From Lewinellaceae bacterium (GTDB lineage: Bacteria; Bacteroidota; Bacteroidia; Chitinophagales; Saprospiraceae), in NCBI GenBank assembly GCA_020636225.1, contig JACJYI010000006.1:268501-332500 (forward strand): a stretch of 64,000 nucleotides of DNA, given 5' to 3'. Of the stretch, positions 1 through 8,473 are shown piece by piece (within the stretch, counting starts at the first letter, position 1; each line of letters opens with the position of its first letter). Made by a program: the position numbers and the translations under genes. Below the pieces are notes generated by a model that saw nothing but the letters and a program-made list of their open reading frames with translations, made no database searches and had not been told where the DNA came from.

Positions 1-692
1 CCGGCACCATCATCCAGGGGATCGGTGTGGCGGCCCCAGAAGAAGTCCCAGTCCTTGGGCGGGTTGGCCAGGATCTGGTTGTTCTGGATGGACAGGTAGG
101 CGAATCCGGCATCCATGTGGTTATTCTTGTTGATGGCCATGGTCTGCAGGTTGGAGCCGTCCAGGTCGGCCCAGCGGATATGGTAGGTGGTGAGGACCAC
201 GGAATCGATCATGAATTTCTTGTAGGCCCCGTTGCGAAGCTTGAGGACCCACACCTTGTTGCCTACGACCTGGTTGGTCATGGGGTTGTACAGGCCCCAG
301 CCGAAGTCGAAGGGATTGAGGGGGTCGCGGTCGGTGTTCAGGGCGCCGTAGAGCCAGGACTCCTCGTCGTTGTACCGGCGATCTTCGAGGGATACCGGAT
401 CGATGAAGTCATCGAAGAATTCGACACCAGCTGCATAGGCTTCCAGCTCGGGAAGGGGTGCCGTAAAGGAGGATGCGGAGGATTCGTTGATGAAGACGCC
501 GGCATCCTGGAAGCCATTGGCGGTGAAGGCCAGATCCCAGCTGGTATTGGCCAGGATGGTGGTTTGATCGTCAGACAGGCGGTAGTAGGCCTGGTTGGCG
601 TAGTTGGCCCCGCAGGCCAGTTCGACAAACGCCTGGGCTTGCAGGCTGGCGCTGGCCAGGAGAAGAAGACCAAAGATGTATATGTGTTTCAT
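1..692 (-). CDS. Secreted HmuY-like / T9SS-type protein, C-terminus outside window
   Basis: The complement is open from an ATG at 690-692 to the left edge, with 230 codons visible. Residues 1-20 form a Sec signal peptide (KHIYIFGLLLLASASLQAQA) that would leave a residue next to Gln-rich AQA. The mature part starts with NYANQAYYRLSDDQT and then NTSWDLAFTANGF, the opening pattern of HmuY-like domains in Bacteroidota secreted proteins, where the protein often ends in a T9SS sorting domain. That end is not visible here. It is probably an exported or surface protein. HmuY proper binds haem, but the family is broad and ligand binding cannot be inferred from this part. The family call rests on recalled pattern similarity only. 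Confidence 0.6.
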   Translation of the reverse strand, partial: MKHIYIFGLLLLASASLQAQAFVELACGANYANQAYYRLSDDQTTILANTSWDLAFTANGFQDAGVFINESSASSFTAPLPELEAYAAGVEFFDDFIDPVSLEDRRYNDEESWLYGALNTDRDPLNPFDFGWGLYNPMTNQVVGNKVWVLKLRNGAYKKFMIDSVVLTTYHIRWADLDGSNLQTMAINKNNHMDAGFAYLSIQNNQILANPPKDWDFFWGRHTDPLDDGA

Positions 693-2244
693 GTTGCTTG
701 AATTTGCGATGACAAAGGAACAGTGATCGGGGGGCAGGTGGCGAATGCAGGCTGTCATCTTTATGTCATTTTGCGGACAGGAGGGGGCGAGGAGTGGAGG
801 AGTGGAGAAGTCGAGGAGGAATTCGCCGTTCGCAAGAAGTATCGATGCGGACCTGGAGTTTACCTTGTGGAATGCTCTTTGGCAGTGCTTTTTACCACTA
901 AGGCACTGAGGGGCATGGAGTGTTGCATTTCAAATGCTACTAGAGAACCTGGCAGTAGTTCTAAGTTGAAAGGAGAGCACTAAGAGATCCAAAGTTTCTC
1001 TGCGCGCTCTAAAATGATCGAACTGAAAGCGGGTTGCCAGTCGTTGATGGCCACTATCTATCCAAAGGATTCCTTCCCTTTGCGACACTGCGCCTTTGCG
1101 CGAAACATCTCTGGTCCTGAGCACTCGGGACAGTCCGGATCCAGTCAGAATCGTATGGGCACGAAGAGATCCAAAGTTTCTCTGCGCGCTCTAAAATGAT
1201 CAAGCAGAAAGAGGGTTGCCAGTCGTTGATGGCCACTATCTATCCTAAGGATTCCTTTCCTTTGCGACGCTGCGCCTTTGCGCGAAACATCTCTCATGCT
1301 GAGCACTCGGGGCAATGCGGATCCAGACAGAATCGTCTGGGCACTAAGAGATCCTGTAGATTACCTCTTCTCATCGACTGGATTGCGCGCAAAGGCGCAA
1401 GAGGCGCGAAAAAAAAAAGGCGCAAAGAGATTTTGGTAGGCTTTTTCTTCGCTTAGGCTTGATAACCACAGAGGACACGGAGTTGCACAGAGTTTTATCG
1501 AGGGATTGATCCTTCGTGAACCTTTGTGTCATGGTGCCTTTGTGGCGATTAAACATGCATCCAGATCACTGTTGACTTGACTTGGCGTCTTCGCTTCTTG
1601 GCGTTTCACCATTCCTCTGACGCTACTGCCAACCTGTCAGGGTGCTCCATTGGGATAATTTGATGCAGGTTTATATACTTCATACCTACTTCATCTATAC
1701 CTGGTACATACTTCATACCTACTTCATCCATACTTCATTGGTATGTAGTGTTTACCTCATGGTCATGTGATCCTTGGTTCATAGACAGGTCTTCCCTGGC
1801 GTTCACAAAGACCTCAAATGGACAAAAGGTGGAGGTGCACCCTCACAGGAGGAAGGAGCCCATCCGGAGTCGGCTATGAGCAACCGGATGCCTTTAGTTT
1901 CAGTTGTTTACCCGGTTCACTTGGAAACATTCGTCCACTGTTGTATTTTACGAGGGATAATCAGGATGATGGACTCCTGGAAGGAGTGCAGCGCCCGGTA
2001 ACATTTGGTCCAGTAAAGAACATCACGCCAGTCAGTCAGAACGAACAGCCTTCCAACGCGCGACAGACCTGGTTCTTTCGCTGCGTTCTTCCGGAACCAC
2101 CGTCGGTGTCCCGACTTCAGGTGTACGATCCGGCATTGAGCTTCTCCAATGGGGAGTACTTCAAGATTCACCGGGCTTGAGTTCCTACTAAGTGAATAAA
2201 ATTTTGATAATCTGAAGGGATCTATATGCGCTAACCTTATCAAT
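693..2244. other. Gene-poor accessory stretch with repeats
   Basis: No convincing gene is seen in these 1.5 kb. It holds the 182-bp tandem repeat at 982-1345 and a run of short degenerate repeats of the type tacttcat at 1677-1740. From about 1770 to 2180 the base composition is nearer to coding DNA and short frames are open on both strands, but none has a start signal, family pattern or codon bias I can support. This could be decayed coding sequence belonging to the T9SS remnant that follows. Confidence 0.5.
982..1345. repeat. Two tandem copies of a 182-bp hairpin-bearing repeat
   Basis: The word aagagatcc recurs at 982, 1164 and 1345, giving two imperfect units of 182 bp. Both units carry gttgccagtcgttgatggcc, a segment with 'ttgcgcgaaacatctct', and a hairpin near the 3' end. 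In unit 2 the hairpin is ccagac-agaatc-gtctgg (1323-1340); in unit 1 the same place reads ccagtc-agaatc-gtatgg and pairs poorly. A relative of this hairpin lies at 25747-25764 with a different but still paired stem. Confidence 0.8.
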
Positions 2245-2602
2245 GTGTTTGGTAACACCAGCCTCAATAATTCTTCAAGTAACATCTTATGGACGGAGTC
2301 CAGGGCTATTGCTTTTCCGTCGATAACTTTTGTTCCCATAGGAAGTGTAGAAAATTCTGGACCCAGTAAGGTTATTCCGAATCTATTTAGATATCAAGTG
2401 ATATTTTGTATTTATCCCCAGAAGTTTGATCCGCTTTGGAATTATCATATTGATGTGCTTGATATGTTGGGACGCTTAGTGCAAAGTGGTTATATTCGTT
2501 CGGAGAGGCTACTATGATCATGGATTTATCTTCGGTGCCTTCAGGTGATTATCATTGGATATTTCTGCATGAATCTGAAATAATTGATTCTGTAGTACTA
2601 TA
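2245..2602 (+). pseudogene. Frameshifted tail of a T9SS type A cargo protein
   Basis: The frame open from 2245 reads IYPQKFDPLWNYHIDVLDML then GRLVQSGYIRSERLL and stops at 2517. The next frame continues from about 2514 with MDLSSVPSGDYHWIFLHESE and ends at 2602. Joined, these match the plan of a T9SS type A sorting domain: YPNPF-like start, a VxDxxGRxV strand, a DLSSLPSGxY strand, then a short basic or hydrophobic end. A single-base shift near 2510-2520 separates the halves, so the gene is broken. Where the gene began upstream is unclear; the frame at 1818-2180 may be part of it. It lies directly before another T9SS gene, so gene replacement or duplication is possible. Confidence 0.5.
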
Positions 2603-2613
2603 AAGGAGGTGAT
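2602..2613 (+). promoter_or_regulatory. Extended Shine-Dalgarno-like sequence
   Basis: The 12 bases aaaggaggtgat are the perfect complement of the bacterial 16S rRNA 3' end. This is notable because most genes in the window have no such signal. It lies 14 bp before ATG 2628 and 56 bp before ATG 2670, which is not the usual 5-9 bp spacing. Confidence 0.4.
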
Positions 2614-2669
2614 TTCTAATTATATCTATGCGGTCGCATATTTTATTAGACGGCATAATAGTTTCAATT

Positions 2670-4268
2670 ATGAGAATATTACTAATGATTATTTTCCTAT
2701 TTTCCTTTCTTCAAAGCGAAGGTCAAATGGGGTATGTAAAACTGGAAGATTTCGGTGTAAATGGGATAACATATCATAGGAGAATTTGGATTGACAGTCA
2801 GTTTGTGTATTTGGCCGGAACAATGTCTGAGATTGGTAAGTACCCAGGAATTTATACTGCGAAGTTTAATTTTTCCGGAGAGCTTAAGGGGTATAATCCA
2901 ATAATTTCTAGTGACACTGTCAATCATGTTTTAAATAACTCGAGCTCTGAAGGATGGCCAGATACCTACAGACTTGGAACTCGAATTGATGGATTAAATG
3001 CAAATACTAAATTTGTTGTTTACCGTCACATAAACTATTATAACTATAATGCGTTATTCACCTACAATTCTAAGTATTTCAGTGATTCCATTGATTTACC
3101 AAAACAAACTATATATCCAGGAGGAATAGATTTTTCAGGGAAAAGTTTGTTTGCATCAAGTTCTGAGTCTTGTCCTAAGAATATTGGTGCAAATATTGTG
3201 AGAATTGTTAACATAGATACAAGTGGTTCAATAATTTGGACTAAAGAGTTTACTCGACCAGATGCAGTTGGTACTCCTATGCAATTAAAATGTGACAATA
3301 ATGGAGGGGCGTACGTCGGAATAGTTTGGAATGAAGAATATATTGAGGATATTAAAATTGAGAAAGATCAGTATATTGAAATTGTCCATTTAGATCACAT
3401 GGGCAACAAAATTGAATCTATTTTTACACCAAGAGACAAAGCAAAGTATTTTAATGATCCTATTGATTCACTTTGGTATGGACCAACAGATTTTATACAA
3501 ACTGATAATGGAGATTTTATAATATCAAGTGCCAGAGGGAGAGAGATATACATGCCATACAGAAAGGTATGGATCCCCTCAGTCTTGAAACTTTCTTCCT
3601 TAGGACAGATAGTCTGGAATTTAGACTTTGAGAATGAAGCCTCAATTGATGCTCGCCTTAATCGAATAAAAAAATCTGCTGACAATGAGAACTATGTTGT
3701 TGTAGGTATTAGTTATGATACTTTAGCAGGCAAACCACGGCATAAAGGAATATTTGCTTGCTTTTCGCCTAATGGTGATGAAATTTTTAGGAGGTATTAT
3801 TCAAATTTGGATTCTGATTCTGCTTATGATGAATTAATTGATGTTGTTGTCTCTGAAAATGGAGGATATTATTTAGTGGGTTCTTGTGTTGATAATAAAA
3901 ATCCTTCCACCTTGAAAAAAAAGGGTTGGATGATAAAAGTTGACTCTTTGGGATGTATAGTGCCTGAATGTGATTTAAATACTTATATTGAAGAATTTGA
4001 ACCCGATGTGGAGATATACAGGTTATATCCAAACCCAATTTCATTAAACCATCCAATTATCAATGTGCAATTGCATGGGGAAATAATAAAACAAGTATTA
4101 GTCTTTGATGTTTACGGTAGAGTTATATCTAAGATTTACCCTAATGAAATTGAGAATGATAAGATTGTCACATGTGATCTATCTGGAAAAGTTAAGTCGC
4201 CAGGTGTTTATTACATTCAAGTGTCAGGTTCAAAGAGTAATTTAATGAGAAGTTTTATTGTTCAATAA
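2670..4268 (+). CDS. T9SS type A secreted protein, AT-rich
   Basis: This 532-residue protein is a predicted T9SS cargo. From ATG 2670 it begins with a compact signal peptide (MRILLMIIFLFSFLQSEG) followed by Gln; the in-frame ATG at 2628 would add a poor hydrophilic leader, so 2670 is preferred. The middle has repeated strand pairs typical of propeller-like T9SS proteins, including GWMIKVDSLGCIVPECDL near residue 430. The last ~80 residues form a type A sorting domain: YPNPISLNHPI, VLVFDVYGRVIS, DLSGKVKSPGVYYIQVSG, ending RSFIVQ. The protein would cross the outer membrane by T9SS and be anchored or released. Its composition is much more AT-rich than the backbone, in keeping with the surrounding accessory island. 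Ligand or function is unknown. Confidence 0.8.
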   Translation: MRILLMIIFLFSFLQSEGQMGYVKLEDFGVNGITYHRRIWIDSQFVYLAGTMSEIGKYPGIYTAKFNFSGELKGYNPIISSDTVNHVLNNSSSEGWPDTYRLGTRIDGLNANTKFVVYRHINYYNYNALFTYNSKYFSDSIDLPKQTIYPGGIDFSGKSLFASSSESCPKNIGANIVRIVNIDTSGSIIWTKEFTRPDAVGTPMQLKCDNNGGAYVGIVWNEEYIEDIKIEKDQYIEIVHLDHMGNKIESIFTPRDKAKYFNDPIDSLWYGPTDFIQTDNGDFIISSARGREIYMPYRKVWIPSVLKLSSLGQIVWNLDFENEASIDARLNRIKKSADNENYVVVGISYDTLAGKPRHKGIFACFSPNGDEIFRRYYSNLDSDSAYDELIDVVVSENGGYYLVGSCVDNKNPSTLKKKGWMIKVDSLGCIVPECDLNTYIEEFEPDVEIYRLYPNPISLNHPIINVQLHGEIIKQVLVFDVYGRVISKIYPNEIENDKIVTCDLSGKVKSPGVYYIQVSGSKSNLMRSFIVQ

Positions 4269-4760
4269 GTTATAATATTTACTACTCCAATATTTAGATT
4301 GTGATGTTATTAGATAGAGCAGAATCAGCATGAGAATGAGAAGGAAATGAATATCCAAGGATATCATTTTTATTTTATTGCATTGATGTGAATGCACACT
4401 ATGGGATAATTATTTTATAAAACACATCCGGAAGTTGAGGTTTATCCTATCTCATAGTTGAGAAACATCAGGATTTCTGTTCTATTCATTTCTTAGGTAT
4501 TCCTGAAAAAGCCAATCCTCTAAACGTCATTCATGATTCTATGATTGAAGTATTTGAGTATAACATTGCATTCTATTGCAAAGGGCCAGAATGAGGCCGC
4601 ATGCGGCGATCTCACAGTACAAGGAAGGCTATAGTACTCTTTGAGAATTGATACGACCTAGGCCTCTGTAAATCTACTCTTCTTCATAGTTTGACAGGTC
4701 AAAATTATTTAACTATTATTCTGTTCTGTATTTAGAGAGGGTTTCAATTTTATACGGACA
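4269..4760. other. AT-rich intergenic spacer
   Basis: About 490 bp of AT-rich DNA lie between the T9SS gene and the first leader repeat. I see no open frame of useful length, no RNA gene and no strong terminator in it. Confidence 0.5.
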
Positions 4761-5180
4761 ACTTTCCCGAACTCTGGACAGCTGCGGCCAGACATGATCA
4801 TATCGGAGCCAGGGACGGTTATTCATCAACATGGAATACCCACCGGACCGGATCTATCTGAGTCAATACCTGCCCCCGGTAACAGAACGAGCACCACCGA
4901 CTTCCTGGCGCAGACCGGTTCATCAAAGAGCGGATCGTTCGACTACCGCATATCCTTCTTTTGCCTGATGGTACGGAAAACAGCCGCCTTGACAAGGAAA
5001 TAGATCAACCCTTCAGGCCAAACCATACGGCACAGCTCTGGACATGCATCAATCGAGCAAATACCTTATCTTTGGTAGAAGCCTTTGTCGATCATCAGAC
5101 TTCCGATTGGATAGCGTTCCCCTATACACCAAAGGGTCTCGTTCAACTCGAAAAGTTGTCGCGAAGGGCGACAACTTTCC
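4761..5180. repeat. Leader repeat R1 upstream of first cargo gene
   Basis: This ~420-bp stretch is related along its whole length to 6506-6955. Shared blocks include actttcccgaactctgga at the start, gaacgagcaccaccgac, gaccggttcatc, cagctctggacatgcatc, ccttatctttggtag, gatcatcagacttccgattgg and the terminal hairpin. The hairpin is a perfect 11-bp stem, aaagttgtcgc (5152-5162) and gcgacaacttt (5168-5178), with a 5-nt loop. The block gacaactttcc occurs at both ends (4757 and 5170). Reading frames inside it are broken by stops and differ between copies, so it is best treated as a DNA repeat. The two copies are roughly three-quarters identical by eye. Confidence 0.8.
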
Positions 5181-5185
5181 TTGGA

Positions 5186-5195
5186 GTTATGCGGT
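5186..5195. repeat. Left inverted terminus of cargo unit 1
   Basis: gttatgcggt here is the inverted complement, with one mismatch, of accgtataac at 5979-5988. The two sites bracket the glycosylase-like gene. Homology between leaders R1 and R2 stops just at this point (shared tggagtt), so it marks a unit boundary. Confidence 0.5.
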
Positions 5196-5213
5196 AGCTT
5201 AAATAAAATAACA

Positions 5214-5960
5214 ATGAACATAAATTGGAACATAACACAAACTGACATTGACAGAGTGAAAAAGGTTGTTTCGGACAATGATAATGCCTTTTTAAAGTCG
5301 AGACATAAAAGAAATGTTGAGAAACAGAAAATAGTAATTAACAAGGACATAATCATTAAAACAATGATTATGTGCCTTTTAACTTCACAACAACGTTCCG
5401 GACCAAATTCAACAGTCGGACAATTTCTTAGACTTGACCCATTTCCAATTACCGATGACGTGTTAACAAAGGACAATAATTTGGAACAAATTATTAAGAC
5501 AACTTTGCAACAAAATAAACTGACAAGATATATGAACAGAATTAGCAGTTATTTTACTGCAAACTATACGAATATTACCAACAACAATTGGATACTCCTT
5601 GATGCACTTAAAGGACTAATAAATTCTAACTCAAAACAAAAGGAGAGAGAAATCGCTGATAAATTAGCTAATGACTTTGACGGATTTGGCCCTAAGCAAT
5701 CTAGAAACTTTTTACAAGCACTTGGATTGACAAAATATGAAATTCCAATTGACTCAAGAATTACAAATTGGTTAAATGATTTTGGTTTCCCTGTAACATT
5801 GACTTCTTTACCCCTCGGGGACACAGGATATTATCATTTTGTTTCTGACGGTATTCAGAAACTTTGTGAAAGGGCCAAAGTTTATCCTTGCATTTTAGAC
5901 GCAGCGATATTTTCAAGTTATGATAATGACGAGTGGGTAGATGAAAGTATAATATTCTAA
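5214..5960 (+). CDS. HhH-GPD-type DNA glycosylase-like protein
   Basis: This 248-residue protein has the helix-hairpin-helix and Gly-Pro-Asp arrangement of base-excision glycosylases. CLLTSQQ at 54-60 resembles the conserved LSQQ helix. GFGPKQSRNFLQALG at 157-171 is the HhH with Lys161 where 8-oxoguanine glycosylases keep the catalytic Lys. PIDSR at 178-182 supplies the Asp180 expected about 20 residues later. The family would cut the N-glycosidic bond of a damaged or modified base and may nick the strand. ATG 5214 is chosen because an upstream ATG at 5181 lies inside the leader repeat. It is an AT-rich singleton bounded by inverted termini, not with other repair genes. A genome-defence role is possible but only inferred from context. 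Confidence 0.65.
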   Translation: MNINWNITQTDIDRVKKVVSDNDNAFLKSRHKRNVEKQKIVINKDIIIKTMIMCLLTSQQRSGPNSTVGQFLRLDPFPITDDVLTKDNNLEQIIKTTLQQNKLTRYMNRISSYFTANYTNITNNNWILLDALKGLINSNSKQKEREIADKLANDFDGFGPKQSRNFLQALGLTKYEIPIDSRITNWLNDFGFPVTLTSLPLGDTGYYHFVSDGIQKLCERAKVYPCILDAAIFSSYDNDEWVDESIIF

Positions 5961-5978
5961 AATGAAAATAGAAAGTTG

Positions 5979-6083
5979 ACCGTATAACAGCCGTTTTGCA
6001 AAAGCGGGGTTTCGTGCTCATAATCTCAGCCCTTGCAAAGCGGCAAGACGCTAAACAAGCCCCCACAATGAATTCGGTTATCC
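5979..6083. repeat. Right terminus of cargo unit 1, attC-like
   Basis: The stretch begins with accgtataac, the inverted partner of the unit's left end, and is followed by agccgttttgcaaaagcgg and ggtttcgtgctc. A right arm with cgctaaacaagcccc can pair imperfectly with ggggtttcgtgct. At 6077 gttatcc resembles the left-end word gttatgc. This order (RYYAAC-like word, paired arms, GTT-word) resembles an integron attC site, though the seven-base core words do not match the published consensus fully. Confidence 0.4.
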
Positions 6084-6505
6084 GCATGGATTTGGCCTCC
6101 ACCAACCGGATCCATCTTATGCTTGGTTCGCTTCCCTGAATGTGAATAACCTTCCGGAGGTTGACCCCTTCGAGAACGGTAAAGGGTGCGATTTATCCTC
6201 TTCTCCCTCTTCAGGTAGTGATAGACTCCCCGCATTTCTTCACTTGTACTTCATCTGCCCTGCATCTACGGAAGGGTAACGCATCTGGAATACATATCCG
6301 TTACTTCATCCTTGCATCGGCAATACATCCAGGATACATCACCATTACTCTGGTAGTACTTCCGCATTACACTCCTGGTACTCTACCATTACTCTGATAA
6401 CGCACTACCATTACTCTAAATGGCGATCACTCTCCTGGTGGTTGTGACCTTACCGCACCTCGTGTAGTTCGACGACCCCGGGTTTATGGTGATAGCATGC
6501 GGATG
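6084..6505. other. Intergenic spacer with short degenerate repeats
   Basis: No gene is supported. Between 6235 and 6415 the words tacttcat, catccagg and ctaccattactct recur in degenerate form, a style also seen at 1677-1740. Confidence 0.5.
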
Positions 6506-6957
6506 ACTTTCCCGAACTCTGGAAATCAAGGAACCGGCCATGATCTTATCCGGTGACAGGGTCGGTCATTCATCAACAATGAATACCAGCCAGACCGGAT
6601 CTACTTGAGTCCGTATCCGATGCAGACAACGGAACGAGCACCACCGACATCCTAGAAATGACCGGTTCATCGAATAGTGGATGGGCCTGCTGCCGGGAAT
6701 CCACCCGTTGCCTGATGGCGAAGAAAATGGCCCTGTTGACTGGACAATCAATCTCCCGATCAGTATAAACCATGTGTCACAGCTCTGGACATGCATCTAT
6801 CGAGCGAATGCCTTATCTTTGGTAGCAGCCCTTGTTGATCATCAGACTTCCGATTGGAGTGCGTTTCCCTATCCACCAAAAGGGTCTCGTTCAATCCCGC
6901 AGGATGGATCCAGAGGGGTAAACGCGAAAAGTTGTCTCAGGGGGCGACAACTTTCGG
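6506..6957. repeat. Leader repeat R2 upstream of second cargo gene
   Basis: This is the second copy of the leader described at 4761-5180, about 30 bp longer because of an insertion around 6895-6920. It keeps the terminal hairpin as aaagttgtc (6928-6936) and gacaacttt (6946-6954) with a 9-nt loop. The cargo unit begins directly after it. Confidence 0.8.
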
Positions 6958-6961
6958 TGGA

Positions 6962-6976
6962 GTTGACAGAAATTAT
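6962..6976. repeat. Left inverted terminus of cargo unit 2
   Basis: gttgacagaaattat is the inverted complement of ataacttctgtcaac at 8473-8487 with 14 of 15 positions paired. It sits between leader R2 and the ATPase start codon, so the two sites bracket the whole gene. Confidence 0.6.
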
Positions 6977-6988
6977 AAATGTAAATTC

Positions 6989-8473
6989 ATGGAATTACTG
7001 AATTCAATTAGGTTTGGTGAACGAATCGCAGAAAAGGAAGCACAAAATCTGAGACACTACTTTGTAACGACTGAGGATTGGAGAAGGCTGTTTGAGGGAG
7101 AAGTGGATATTATATATGGAACAAAGGGAGCTGGCAAAAGTGCTCTATATGCGGTATTAGATCAAGCAAAAGAAAGCCTTTTTGAAAAAAATATTTTATT
7201 AACTACCGCTGAAAATCCAAGGGGGAATACAGTTTTTGAGGGCCTAGTTGTAGATCCACCAACTAGTGAATTAGAGTTTGTTAGGATATGGAAATTATAC
7301 TTTTTAATTATTACTGTAGAGGAATTTAAACAATGGGGGGTCACTAATGATTCTTTTATAGAGTTGAAAGGTATACTTGAGGAGTCAAATCTAGTGCCTG
7401 CTAGAACTAACTTGAGATCGATTTTAAGCGCTGTTCGTAAATATATTTCCCAATTGATAAATGTTGAGTCAATTCAACCCGGTGTGGATATTAATGATTT
7501 CACAGGGCACCCTTCTGGAGTAAATCTAAAAATCACATTTAGAGAACCAAGTCCTAAAGAACAATCTGCAGGTATTCGATCTATTGATTACTTATACGAA
7601 CTGCTTGATGAATCACTCATAAATTTTGGATATTCTTTGTGGATAGCTGTTGATCGGTTGGATGTAGCTTTTACAGAAAACTTAGAACTTGAAACCAACG
7701 CTCTCCGTGCATTATTTAAGGTTTATAGAGATTTAGCACCATATGGCCAAGTTCAAATTAAAATATTCTTGCGAGATGATATATGGAATCGAATTGTGCA
7801 GGAAGGATTCCGCGAAGCGAATCATATCACTAAAGCTCTTACAATTTCATGGACTAAGGAATCAATTCTGAATCTAATTATTCGAAGACTTCTAAATAAC
7901 TCAGCTTTTGTTGAACAGTTTGGTATAAATGTAGTGGAGGTTTTAAGTGATTATGAGAATCAGGAAAAATTATTTTACACTTATTTCCCAAGGCAAATTG
8001 ATGTTGGCGATAAAAAACCTGCGGCTATTGACTGGATCATTAGTCGAATCAAGGATGGAAACGGAGTTTTTGCGCCGAGAGAAATTATCCATTTGTTTAA
8101 TGAAGCCATAAAAAAACAAATAAAGCAAATAGAAATTGGACAAAATGAACTTGAAGGCGACTGGATCATCAGCCGTAGGGCATTTAAAAGTGCACTTGAG
8201 ATTGTATCAAAAATAAGGCTTGAACAAACAATATATGCTGAATATCCTGATCTAAAGCAGTATATTCAGAAAATGCAAGGAGAAAAGACAGAACAACGAT
8301 TAGATTCTTTACAAAAAATTTGGGATATTGGGGAAAAAGAAACCGCGGCAATTGCACAAAGATTGTCTGACATTGGTTTTTTTGAAGAGAGAGGTGATAA
8401 ACATGATATAAGATATTGGATACCGTTCATTTACAGAAATGAACTAAGTCTAGTCCAAGGTGCAGCGGAATGA
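6989..8473 (+). CDS. Sll1717-family-like P-loop ATPase
   Basis: This 494-residue protein has a Walker A motif GTKGAGKSAL at 44-53 and a Walker B-like WIAVDRLDVAF at about 217-227, so it should bind and hydrolyse ATP. The start FGERIAEKEAQNLRHYFVTT followed by the Walker A within 25 residues is the layout of the Sll1717-type P-loop ATPases found as orphan accessory genes. The C-terminal half is helical, without a nuclease motif I can see. ATG 6989 is used because the longer frame from 6854 reads through leader R2 and the left inverted terminus. The gene is AT-rich and has no operon partner. Members of this group are often near defence genes, but a role here is inference. Confidence 0.7.
   Translation: MELLNSIRFGERIAEKEAQNLRHYFVTTEDWRRLFEGEVDIIYGTKGAGKSALYAVLDQAKESLFEKNILLTTAENPRGNTVFEGLVVDPPTSELEFVRIWKLYFLIITVEEFKQWGVTNDSFIELKGILEESNLVPARTNLRSILSAVRKYISQLINVESIQPGVDINDFTGHPSGVNLKITFREPSPKEQSAGIRSIDYLYELLDESLINFGYSLWIAVDRLDVAFTENLELETNALRALFKVYRDLAPYGQVQIKIFLRDDIWNRIVQEGFREANHITKALTISWTKESILNLIIRRLLNNSAFVEQFGINVVEVLSDYENQEKLFYTYFPRQIDVGDKKPAAIDWIISRIKDGNGVFAPREIIHLFNEAIKKQIKQIEIGQNELEGDWIISRRAFKSALEIVSKIRLEQTIYAEYPDLKQYIQKMQGEKTEQRLDSLQKIWDIGEKETAAIAQRLSDIGFFEERGDKHDIRYWIPFIYRNELSLVQGAAE

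Noticed and set aside
1917..2339. A 140-codon frame on the complement in the accessory stretch
   Set aside because: No recognisable motif or start signal, and it overlaps the T9SS remnant that reads on the plus strand.
4794..5180. Protein-coding gene inside the leader repeats
   Set aside because: Frames in the two copies share short peptide stretches on both strands but are interrupted by stops and shifts; base changes are not concentrated at third codon positions in any one frame.
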